From: Pelagomonas calceolata
Lineage: Eukaryota; Sar; Pelagophyceae; Pelagomonadales; Pelagomonadaceae
Assembly (NCBI GenBank): GCA_918797485.1
Contig: CAKKNE010000004.1
Coordinates: 3,534,001-3,598,000, forward strand
DNA: 64,000 nucleotides
Reading direction: 5' to 3'
A program made the translations under genes and the position numbers. Below the pieces are notes generated by a model. That model was not told the origin of the DNA. It worked only from the letters and a program-made list of their open reading frames with translations, and did not search any database. Shown piece after piece: positions 16,676 to 24,232 of this stretch. Every line of letters begins with the position of its first letter. Within the stretch, counting starts at the first letter, position 1.

Positions 16676-17473
16676 ATGCTTGCTGCCATGGTATTTGCCA
16701 CAGTCGCGGTCGCGCTCGGACTGGCGCCGCGTGAGTCCCTCACTGGGCGGCGACCGATGGCAGCCCCACGCTGCGGCGTCGTGCGGACCGGCGTCAGGCC
16801 GAGCGCCAGACGCTGCGGCGTCGCGAGGACCGGCGTTAGGCCGAGCGCCAGACGCCGCGGCGTCGTGCGGCCCGGCGTGGCCACGGACTACTGCGTGCAG
16901 ACGCTCGGCTGCTCGCTCGAGGACGCCGTGAGGGCGGAGGCGAAGATGCTGCCGCAGGTGGCGAACTCCGTGCGGCGCGATAAGGCCGAGGTCGTCTGCG
17001 CCGAGCTGCGGGCCAAGCTCGGCCTCTCGGATCACGAGATGCGGAAGCTAGTCCTGCGCGTGCCGACGGTACTGACGCTCAACATGGATAAGAACGTCAA
17101 TCCAAAGCTCGACTGGCTGCAGGAGCGCCTCGACCTGAGCCGCGACGAGCTGAAGAAGATCTGCCTCACGCTGCCGGCGACGCTTGCCTACAGTGTCGAC
17201 AAGAATTTGGAACCGAAGCTGTCCTACTTCGAGCACGAGCTCGGGATGTCGCCGCGCGAGATCCGGTCCAAGATCATCTCGATGCCCGCCCGCCTGGGCT
17301 ACAGCATCGAGAAGCGCTACCGCCCGCGGCTGGCCGCCATCCGCGCGACCGCCGGCGCGGACCCGGCGGCCGTCATCGACCGGATACGCGCGGCGGACGC
17401 GGAGTTCTGCAAACGGACCGGCGTGTCGATCGACACGCTGCGGCGGGAGCAGGCGAGGGTAAGGCGACGATAA
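16676..17473 (+). CDS. mTERF-domain organelle protein
   Basis: 265 residues from ATG 16676. The first 18 residues (MLAAMVFATVAVALGLAP) look like a signal peptide, and a basic, Ser/Pro-rich region up to about residue 65 follows, so plastid import through the secretory route is likely. Residues 90-235 hold repeated mTERF helices: LRAKLGLSDHEMRKLVLRVPTVL, LQERLDLSRDELKKICLTLPATL and FEHELGMSPREIRSKIISMPARL. mTERF proteins bind organelle nucleic acid and act in transcription or ribosome assembly. The presequence contains a 42-bp tandem repeat (separate entry). Confidence 0.88.
   Translation: MLAAMVFATVAVALGLAPRESLTGRRPMAAPRCGVVRTGVRPSARRCGVARTGVRPSARRRGVVRPGVATDYCVQTLGCSLEDAVRAEAKMLPQVANSVRRDKAEVVCAELRAKLGLSDHEMRKLVLRVPTVLTLNMDKNVNPKLDWLQERLDLSRDELKKICLTLPATLAYSVDKNLEPKLSYFEHELGMSPREIRSKIISMPARLGYSIEKRYRPRLAAIRATAGADPAAVIDRIRAADAEFCKRTGVSIDTLRREQARVRRR
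16769..16882 (+). repeat. 42-bp tandem repeat inside the mTERF presequence
   Basis: Two full units (16769-16810, 16811-16852) and a partial third encode RRCGVxRTGVRPSA-like 14-residue repeats. The two full units differ at only a few bases by eye. Confidence 0.9.
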
Positions 17474-17670
17474 TGTAGTCCCCCCGGCGGCGTCAAAACG
17501 GGTTTTTGCTGCAGCTTTTTTGCAGATTTGGTCTCAGCGGCCGCGTCAACAACCGCGGCGACGTGCGAGTCACTTCGGCTAAAACGCCTTGGCCGCTCCA
17601 CAGAAGGCGCCACACCGCTAACCCTCAATCTTAGTCTAGAGCCATAAACCTTTCGAGTGAATCGTGAGAA

Positions 17671-18619
17671 ATGGATTTTGACGGCGTTGAGGCGCCGCCG
17701 CCGTCCGACGGCCTCGAGCCCGAAGACATCAAGTTCATCCGGAGCCTCCGGACGTCGGCGACGGGGCCGTCGAGCGACGGAGAGGCCGGCGAGCGACTCG
17801 GAGGCATCGCGCGGCGTCTGTCGTCGCGGACGGTGAAGAAGCTCGAGGTCGCCAGCGACGAGATCGAGCTCCAACCAAGCGTCTGGGACTCGGCGCTCTT
17901 CCAGTTCGCGTCGGTCTCGGGCCGCGGCGCGTCCGTGTTCACGCTAGTGCTGCTGGTCGTCATGCGGGTGCGGGTATCCGTTGACGGACCAGGCCCTCAC
18001 CGACATAGAACAGGGGTGCTCGGTGGACACCACTGGCTTCTACCACGGTGCCTTACGCACAATGCCGTGCACGGACGTCACGGCAGAGGGCGACGCGTAC
18101 GACGCCGTCGCGCTCGACGTCATGAATATGACGCGGTGGACCGCCTTCCAGCGCTACCTGGACCACAAGGCGCGCGACTCCGAGTCCATGCCGGTCGACC
18201 TGCGGAGACAGGTAAATGTCTACGTCGGCTACCTCAAGACGTACGGGTGCCGCTACCTCCGCGACCCTAGCGTCTGGCACGACCTCAACTCGACGGAGGA
18301 CGCGTTCCGCGCCGACGCGAGGAACGGGTCGAAGGCCATGCCGCCGTACCTGAGTGGTCGCAACCTGTGCGTGAGGGGGCGCGGCGGCCACAAGCCGTTG
18401 TCCCTTTTTTGTCCGCAAGCGTGCGGCTGTCACCGCGGCGACCGCGATTGCTCGCTCCGATGCCCGGAGCGCGAACCGGCGACGCCTACATGCCCCGCGC
18501 ACCAGGAGGCCATATGGGTGCGGGAAGGGCGTCGCCCGGGCCACTGCCCGCGCTTGCCTCGCTCGCAGCTCCTTGACGTGGGTGTGGACCACGGCGGTAT
18601 GATGGGAGAGATGCCCTAA
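17671..18619 (+). CDS. Single-pass membrane protein with a Cys-rich C-terminal domain; reading frame changes near 17966
   Basis: The first frame (ATG 17671) gives an acidic cytosolic segment ending in the membrane helix FTLVLLVVM. The frame one base off continues as CGYPLTDQALTDIEQGCSVD and on to a stop at 18619. Both halves look coding, and a one-base difference in the G-run of catgcgggtgcggg (17961-17974) would join them, so this is either a recent frameshift or a base-call error. I found no plausible intron there. The extracellular part carries Asn-glycosylation-like sites and a CPQACGC motif resembling ShK-type domains common in stramenopile surface proteins. Function unknown. Confidence 0.6.
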
Positions 18620-18631
18620 GGATCACACACA

Positions 18632-19024
18632 TTAGTCACCGAGCGGCGAGTAAATAACCCGTCGCAGCTCGCCCGTCGCCTCGTCCGCGGTCACCTGGCA
18701 GACGAGGTCGAGCCGGTACAGCTCCGCGCCCCCACCTTCGTGCAGCGCGCACCGCAAGACGCCGCAGTTGGGCGCGTCGCCGACGAGTTTCGCGGAGCAC
18801 GCGACGTGCGCGGCGCCGGCGTAGTCCGCGGGTGCCGCCCGGTGTAGCTCGACGACATCGTCAGGCGCGCCGACGATGTCGCGCGCGTAGGAGAAGAACC
18901 ACTGCACGTTTTGTAGCGGTCGCAGAGCATCGAACGTGATGTGCAGAGACAGCGGCGCTCCGAAATCGCAGTCGTTCGGATCTATTTTGATTCGTGTGAC
19001 CGCTACGCATGCGTTTGAGCACAT
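18632..19024 (-). CDS. Small beta-rich protein, weakly ASF1-like
   Basis: 130 residues from ATG 19024 (MCSNACVAVTRIKIDP); the frame runs further upstream but composition and lack of similarity suggest UTR. The stretch PLSLHITFDALRPLQNVQWFFSYARD recalls the histone chaperone ASF1 beta-sandwich (EISFE..DLEWKIIYVGSA), and the rest alternates as beta strands. The match is only moderate and I would not rename it on this basis. It converges closely on the 17671-18619 gene (12 bp between stops). Confidence 0.55.
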   Translation of the reverse strand: MCSNACVAVTRIKIDPNDCDFGAPLSLHITFDALRPLQNVQWFFSYARDIVGAPDDVVELHRAAPADYAGAAHVACSAKLVGDAPNCGVLRCALHEGGGAELYRLDLVCQVTADEATGELRRVIYSPLGD

Positions 19025-19348
19025 TTGTGCAGCCTGCAGCAGTCTTTGTTTTCGGAGCCCGCGGCAGTAGGGATGCAAAGAGCTGCGTGACGGGAAAGGC
19101 ACAGCAGCAGTCTCCAGTCTGCCTCCCCGCGGCAGCGTGAGTGGACGATGCGTCGCGAGGCGTGGGCCAATTAGGCTACGAGCTAAGTCAATAGAGTTGC
19201 TAGCCCACGTATAGCTCGGGTGCCGCCCATAGTCCTTGCACCGTAACAACATAAGACCTCGGGATTTAGCTCTAGCATCGACCGCTTTAAGGGGTAAGCC
19301 ACAATGCGCCAGACTGATTTCGAGAACTATCCACTTTACGGCGAGCGA
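19025..19348. other. Intergenic between two minus-strand genes
   Basis: It holds the second copy of shared motif J (19219-19249), 194 bp upstream of ATG 19024. Nothing else is recognised. Confidence 0.45.
19219..19249 (-). promoter_or_regulatory. Shared intergenic motif J, copy 2
   Basis: GGTGCCGCCC, ATAGTCCTTG, CACCGTAACAA on the + strand, matching 11655-11686 apart from a one-base gap and a few substitutions. It has the same setting: upstream of a minus-strand gene and beyond the stop of another. Confidence 0.4.
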
Positions 19349-20935
19349 CTAGAACGTCGACGCCGGCCGCGGCCGCCGGATGCGAGACACGTGCGCCGGC
19401 GGCGGCGCGTACGCGCGGTGCACGTCGGCCCGGGGCCGCCCCCAGGAGTCGTCCGTCGCGCCGCGGATCATAAGATCGTTGAAGCCGGCGAGGAGCGTCG
19501 CCGGAAAGAGGCCGCCGGACACCGGGGGCGCGCGTCGCCGTCGCGGCGCGGGCGCCGACGTCGGCCGCCGCTGCGACGGCCGCGGCGCGGAGTAGGTCTG
19601 GGCGAGCGGGTCGAAGTCCCCAGACTTGATCGACCGCCGCTTCTGCCGCCGCAGCCCCGACGCGATGGCGCCGCTGAAGACGGGCGCGGGCCCGGCGGGC
19701 CCCGGCGGCGGCGTCCGCCGCGACTTTGTGGTGGACTGCGCCGCGGGCGTGCCGGGCCGCGCCTTGACAGGTGTCTTCTTCCGGCGCCGCTTTTCTGCCG
19801 ACGGCGGCCGTTTGGTTGGAGGCAGCGTCGTCCCGTCGAAGGTCGTCCGTCCCGAACTCCGCGGCTTCTCGGCACGCCGTCTAGCTTCGCGCCGCGGCGG
19901 CGAGCCTAGTAGTTCCACATCCCTAACAATAGCCTTGAGGCGCTCGTCGGGCGACGGCGCGCCGTCCTCGGACGGCGACGAGAACCCGCGGCCGTAGGGG
20001 TCGACCTCGTCCGCGTAGGGATCAACCACCACAGGTCGCGACGCGAAGGTCGGTCTATCGGATGCGACGGGGCTCTTCTTCAAGCCTGGGTTGGATGGCT
20101 GAGAAGTCTTCTTGAGGATGCCGCGTCGGGGGGGCGGCGCTTTCAGATTCGGGCCCCTCCCACTCCCCGACGGGCCGCTCACGACGCCCCGCATGCCCGC
20201 GTCCCGCCGGTCGACCCACCTTAGCCTGGTCGCGGCGTGCGCCATCTCGTGCGCAGCGCTCCGCAATTTCGCGACGTCGACGTTGCACTTCGCGTTGAAG
20301 AAGCTATTCACTAGCTCTTCCTCGTCCTGGACCAGTTCTTCCGCGTCCTTATCGACGACCGCGTCCCATGATTGGATCCTTGCCGGCGTCGCGTCCCATG
20401 CTTCTAGGCGTCTTTGCGCGTCCTCATAGGCCTGCCTCCGTTTCTTCGCCGGGAGTCTTTCTATTTTCCGACAGCGCGCTTTTTGTAAGCGTCGATCGAG
20501 CGCCGCGAGCTGTTTCAGGAAGCCCGGGTTGGGGGCCGCGTCCGCGCGCTTCGATCGCACAAACGCCAACGACTTCTCGAGGCCCCACTCGTACTTGTGC
20601 ATCAGGTAGGCCAGTGCGCAAGCTACTGCTCTTCCAGTACCTCGCAGCGAATGGATCAAAACCGCCTCGCCAGATATAAGGGCTTCGTCAACAAAGGCGC
20701 AGATCTGCTCCGCGACGACGCATCGCCCCGTGTCGTGCGCGTCGAAGAGTCGGTACGACGGCTCGTCCTCCCAGGAGAAAGTCAAATAGCGAATACCGTG
20801 CGGCGCCCACAGGTTCGGGAGCTGTCTTCCCGCGCAATTGATCACGTACGATATTTTGTTCATCTCGACGAATTCGCCGTCCTGGCTGGACTCGCCGTCG
20901 GCCACGAAGATGCCGTCCTTGATGCGCGTCGCCAT
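19349..20935 (-). CDS. Dual-specificity-phosphatase-like pseudophosphatase with a disordered tail
   Basis: 528 residues from ATG 20935. Residues 1-150 are a DSP fold: RIKDGIFVADGESSQD, ISYVINCAG, IRYLTFSWED, then the signature loop IHSLRGTGRAVACALAYLM. The catalytic Cys of HCxxGxxR is Ser96 here (H95-S96-L-R-G99-T-G-R102), so it should bind phosphate but not hydrolyse it. HS-type DSP loops also occur in other protists. The remaining 370 residues are Pro/Arg/Lys-rich and low complexity. Inference: a phospho-reader or scaffold in signalling. Confidence 0.85.
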   Translation of the reverse strand: MATRIKDGIFVADGESSQDGEFVEMNKISYVINCAGRQLPNLWAPHGIRYLTFSWEDEPSYRLFDAHDTGRCVVAEQICAFVDEALISGEAVLIHSLRGTGRAVACALAYLMHKYEWGLEKSLAFVRSKRADAAPNPGFLKQLAALDRRLQKARCRKIERLPAKKRRQAYEDAQRRLEAWDATPARIQSWDAVVDKDAEELVQDEEELVNSFFNAKCNVDVAKLRSAAHEMAHAATRLRWVDRRDAGMRGVVSGPSGSGRGPNLKAPPPRRGILKKTSQPSNPGLKKSPVASDRPTFASRPVVVDPYADEVDPYGRGFSSPSEDGAPSPDERLKAIVRDVELLGSPPRREARRRAEKPRSSGRTTFDGTTLPPTKRPPSAEKRRRKKTPVKARPGTPAAQSTTKSRRTPPPGPAGPAPVFSGAIASGLRRQKRRSIKSGDFDPLAQTYSAPRPSQRRPTSAPAPRRRRAPPVSGGLFPATLLAGFNDLMIRGATDDSWGRPRADVHRAYAPPPAHVSRIRRPRPASTF

Positions 20936-21355
20936 TTTGGTCTTGCGGCTGCTGCCTGGCTAACAACGCGGCTGCCCAAGCGTTGGGGTTGCCGGTGGGC
21001 TGCCTCTTGCCTCTGGCAAACCGCCTAGGCCGCTCGTGCCATGCCCGCGATCGCTGGGCAGGACGCTGCCCCGGTAGCGCTTCGCCGATATCGGTAGTTG
21101 GCGTGTAGCGCGGCCAACAACACCAGCATCCGCCGCTGTGGCTAGTAAGTTTTGATTCTAGTATGTTACCACGCTATCGGAGCTTTTTTTGCGCGACTGT
21201 GTTTTGCACAGCCGACAGCTCACGCTAGCGCGCTGTTTGCAAAAGGCGAACGCATCCAGCAGACGCCATCGACGCGCCGCGCTGGCAGATACAACTTTCC
21301 GCGCCAAAAACCAGCGCGTTGGCACGAAACACCGGATCGCCTAGACCGCAGGAAA
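20936..21355. other. Divergent promoter region
   Basis: It lies between the pseudophosphatase (minus) and SerRS (plus). It holds promoter-palindrome copy G (21158-21178) and, in the SerRS leader, ACGCCATCGACGCG at about 21264. Confidence 0.5.
21158..21178 (-). promoter_or_regulatory. Promoter palindrome, copy G
   Basis: In gene sense GATAGCGTGGTAACATACTAG, 223 bp upstream of the pseudophosphatase ATG (20935). It is a degenerate match to the shared element. Confidence 0.5.
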
Positions 21356-23188
21356 ATGCCTTTAGACATCAACACCATCCGCGCCTACAAGGGCGGCGAC
21401 CCCGAGAAGGTCCGCGAGTCGCAGCGGCGGCGCTTCGCCGACGTCGCGTTGGTGGACAAAGTGATTGCGGAGGACGAGGAGTGGCGGCGCCTCGTCGCGT
21501 TGGCCGACGACAAGCGAGGCGAGAAGAACGCCAAACAAAAAGAAATTACCGCATTAAAAAAAGCGAAGAAAGAAGTCGACCCGCAGATGCTGAAAGATTT
21601 AAAAGCGTTAGATGCGAAGGTGAAGGAAGCCGAAGCCGCGACGGAGCCGCAACTGCAAAAAGTGCTGAAGCTGTTCAACACCATCGGGAACTTGGTCGAG
21701 GATTCCGTCCCCGTTTCTAATGATGAGGACAAGGACAACGAAGTGGTCAACAAGTGGGGTACGTGTAAACAAGATGCTAAATATTCGCACCATGAATTAC
21801 TATATATGATCGGTGGCTACGAGCCGGAGCGCGGCGTGAGAGTTGCTGGTCATCGAGCTTATTTTTTTACGGACTATGGCGTGTTGCTCAACCAAGCTGT
21901 GATTAACTACGGCATCGCGTTCTTACGAAAGAAACAGTACAAGATCCTCCAGCCGCCCTACATGATGAATAAGGATTTGATGGGCGGCGTCGCGCAACTC
22001 TCGGAGTTCGATGAAGCGTTGTATAAGGTCACGGGGGGCGACCAGGAAAAGTATCTCATAGCCACTTCTGAACAGCCCATCTGCGCCTACCACAAGGGCG
22101 AGTGGCTGCAGGAGTCAGAGTTACCTCTACGATACGCGGGTGTGTCCACCTGTTTCCGGAAGGAGGCCGGTTCGCACGGGAGAGACACGTGGGGCATCTT
22201 CCGCGTCCACCAGTTCGAAAAAGTGGAACAGTTCTGTTTAACGACGGGAGACTTGGAGAAGTCCAACGAGATGCACGAGGAGATGCGGGACATCGCCGAG
22301 GAGTACATTCAATCCATGGGCTTCCCGTACCACGTCGTGAACATTGTGTCTGGCGAATTGAACAATGCGGCCATCAAGAAGTACGACATCGAGTGCTGGT
22401 TCCCTTTTCAAAAAAAGTATCGCGAACTCGTATCTTGCTCGAACTGCACGGACTACCAGTCCCGAGCCATGGAGGTGCGCTGCGGCGGCAAGAAGATGGG
22501 CTCGCGGGAGAAGAAGTACGTGCACATGCTCAATAGTACGTTGTGCGCCTGCGGCCGGACGATATGTTGCTTGCTCGAGAACAACCAGACGGAGACGGGT
22601 GTGGTCGTACCTGAGGTGTTGAGACCCTTCATGGGCGGCGTGGACTTCATGCCTTTTATAAGAACGATGGACGGCAAGCCCTTCAAGGCACCCCAAGCTC
22701 CTGGGAACCCGGAGGCGGCGGCGTGCGCGGCCCAGGGCGACAAGATCAGGCAGATGAAGGCCGCCAAAGCGTCCAAGGAGGAGATCATGAAGGCCGTCGA
22801 CGAACTCAAAAAGCTCAAGGCCAAGCACCTCGAGGTGCACGGCACGGAGTTCGCTCCCACCGGAAAGGTCGAGGGCTCGCGCAAGGACAAGAAGAAGGCC
22901 GCTCCCGCGCCCGCAGCGCCGAAGGCCCCGAAGGCGCCGAAAGCGCCCAAGGCGCCCAAGGCGGCGAAGCCGCCCCCCGCGCCTTCTGGTGGAGGCGCCC
23001 TCGCGGAGCTGAACGGCCAGGTCGAGTACGCTCCTTATTTAGGGGGCTACGCGCCGTCGGCGGCCGACGCCGCGGCCTTCGCGAAGCATAGGGGTGCGGC
23101 CTGCGACGCCGCGGCGCTGCCGCACGCCGCGCGGTGGCTCGCGCACATGGCGTCCTTCGACGACGCGGCGCGGGCGGCGTGGAAGTAG
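21356..23188 (+). CDS. Seryl-tRNA synthetase, cytosolic, with a C-terminal eEF1B-beta/GST-C-like domain
   Basis: 610 residues from ATG 21356 (MPLDINTIRAYKGGDPEKVRESQ), an N-terminus typical of eukaryotic cytosolic SerRS. A Lys/Glu-rich coiled-coil arm (about 40-105) that would hold the long arm of tRNA-Ser is followed by the class II core: motif 2 FRKEAGSHGRDTWGIFRVHQF and motif 3 around CGRTICCLLENNQTETGVVVPEVLRPF. After a KAPKAP-type linker (about 515-545) the last 65 residues, LAELNGQVEYAPYLGGYAPSAADAAAF..LPHAARWLAHMASF, match the GST-C-like N-domain of elongation factor eEF1B-beta. That would be an unusual appendage on SerRS and may dock it to elongation-factor or multisynthetase complexes (inference). 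Confidence 0.93.
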   Translation: MPLDINTIRAYKGGDPEKVRESQRRRFADVALVDKVIAEDEEWRRLVALADDKRGEKNAKQKEITALKKAKKEVDPQMLKDLKALDAKVKEAEAATEPQLQKVLKLFNTIGNLVEDSVPVSNDEDKDNEVVNKWGTCKQDAKYSHHELLYMIGGYEPERGVRVAGHRAYFFTDYGVLLNQAVINYGIAFLRKKQYKILQPPYMMNKDLMGGVAQLSEFDEALYKVTGGDQEKYLIATSEQPICAYHKGEWLQESELPLRYAGVSTCFRKEAGSHGRDTWGIFRVHQFEKVEQFCLTTGDLEKSNEMHEEMRDIAEEYIQSMGFPYHVVNIVSGELNNAAIKKYDIECWFPFQKKYRELVSCSNCTDYQSRAMEVRCGGKKMGSREKKYVHMLNSTLCACGRTICCLLENNQTETGVVVPEVLRPFMGGVDFMPFIRTMDGKPFKAPQAPGNPEAAACAAQGDKIRQMKAAKASKEEIMKAVDELKKLKAKHLEVHGTEFAPTGKVEGSRKDKKKAAPAPAAPKAPKAPKAPKAPKAAKPPPAPSGGGALAELNGQVEYAPYLGGYAPSAADAAAFAKHRGAACDAAALPHAARWLAHMASFDDAARAAWK

Positions 23189-23199
23189 ATGACTGCTTC

Positions 23200-23886
23200 T
23201 TAAGAGACACTACTAATTAGCCGCTCGACCGTCAGTCGCGTGTCCTTTTCTACGATTCCGCGGATCATGCCCTCGCCCCGAACCATGGCCCTGTCGGGCA
23301 CGGGCCACCACCGAGGTAGAGGAAGCGTCAGCGCAAAGTCGCCCGTCGCTTCCAGTTTACCGTCGCGGGCGCTCAGCTCCGTACACGCCTCGACGCCAAT
23401 GCCGGCTAGGCCGGACACGAGGCGTCGCAGCGGGCCGGAGAAGACCATCTGGCACTTCTCGGTGACATAACGGATGCCTGCGCCCGTCCTTTCGACGCGC
23501 AGCGTCGCGACGGGCTTGCACGCCAGTAACCCAAAAAAGCCCACCGAGGTGATCGCGGCCTCGTAGCGATCCCCGCCCAGCGGCGTGACGGCTTCGACGG
23601 AATCGTCGAGCCGCACGAGAGTGTTACCGTCCATTTGTCGCAGGTATTGACGCATGCGATCGTCGCAGGGCGCGGCGACTTCGGACCTCGCAGTCCATCG
23701 CACGCTCCGCGTCGGTTTCTCGCCGCTCGCGGCGGCGGCGCGTCGCGGGGCAGCGCTTGGACGACGCGGCGCGATCCATGCGCTCAGCCGCCGTCGTGTG
23801 GGAGGCTGCCCGCGACCGTTTGCAGCTACAGATGCGCAGGAAGAGAGACAGACAGCCAGCACGCGGATGAATACCCGTCGTCGCAT
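23200..23886 (-). CDS. Probable plastid DUF1997-like protein
   Basis: 228 residues from ATG 23886 (the longer frame has no earlier ATG). The N-terminus, MRRRVFIRVLAVCLSSCASVAA, is a signal peptide, followed by a basic Ser/Arg/Pro-rich transit-like stretch to residue 60, as in secondary-plastid targeting. The body, MRQYLRQ..VRLDDSVEAVTPLGGDRYEAAITSVGFFGLLACKPVATLRV, has the look of the cyanobacterial/plant DUF1997 family, whose function I do not know. It converges on SerRS with only 11 bp between stop codons. Its promoter likely includes palindrome copy A. Confidence 0.7.
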   Translation of the reverse strand: MRRRVFIRVLAVCLSSCASVAANGRGQPPTRRRLSAWIAPRRPSAAPRRAAAASGEKPTRSVRWTARSEVAAPCDDRMRQYLRQMDGNTLVRLDDSVEAVTPLGGDRYEAAITSVGFFGLLACKPVATLRVERTGAGIRYVTEKCQMVFSGPLRRLVSGLAGIGVEACTELSARDGKLEATGDFALTLPLPRWWPVPDRAMVRGEGMIRGIVEKDTRLTVERLISSVS

Positions 23887-24232
23887 GTTCCTGTAAGCAG
23901 CCACCGACGGTGGGCAGCGGCGGCACGAGTTGGGGAGGCTGTCAAATGGAATCCAGACTTGGTGACTGGACCAACCCTGCCCCTCCCCCCAAAGCTCGTC
24001 ACAAAGCCATCGGAATCATGCGTCAGAGGCCTTTGACAAGCCCCGCGACCACTTCATGCTTGCTAGTGTCTTACATGCCGCTAGCAAGGCCTCGAAACCG
24101 CGCCAGACACGGCTCTGTGCGGCGAGAGCTGCCATAGCTGCCTGCCACTTGTTTCAGACACTGATAACTCTTGCCTGCAGCGCCCGCAGTCAGTGTTGTG
24201 CGCTGGCACGTAGTCTCCACATCACTCTGAGG
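23887..24232. other. Divergent promoter region
   Basis: It lies between the DUF1997-like gene (minus) and the next plastid-type gene (plus). It holds palindrome copy A at 24062-24085. No ORF of note. Confidence 0.5.
24062..24085 (-). promoter_or_regulatory. Promoter palindrome, copy A
   Basis: Gene-sense GCTAGCG, GCA, TGTAAGACACTAGC, starting 175 bp upstream of ATG 23886. It is an exact match to the consensus deduced from all copies. Confidence 0.65.

Noticed and set aside
18632-19024. Calling this gene ASF1
   Set aside because: Only one strand-turn-strand segment resembles ASF1; the histone-binding residues could not be confirmed by eye.
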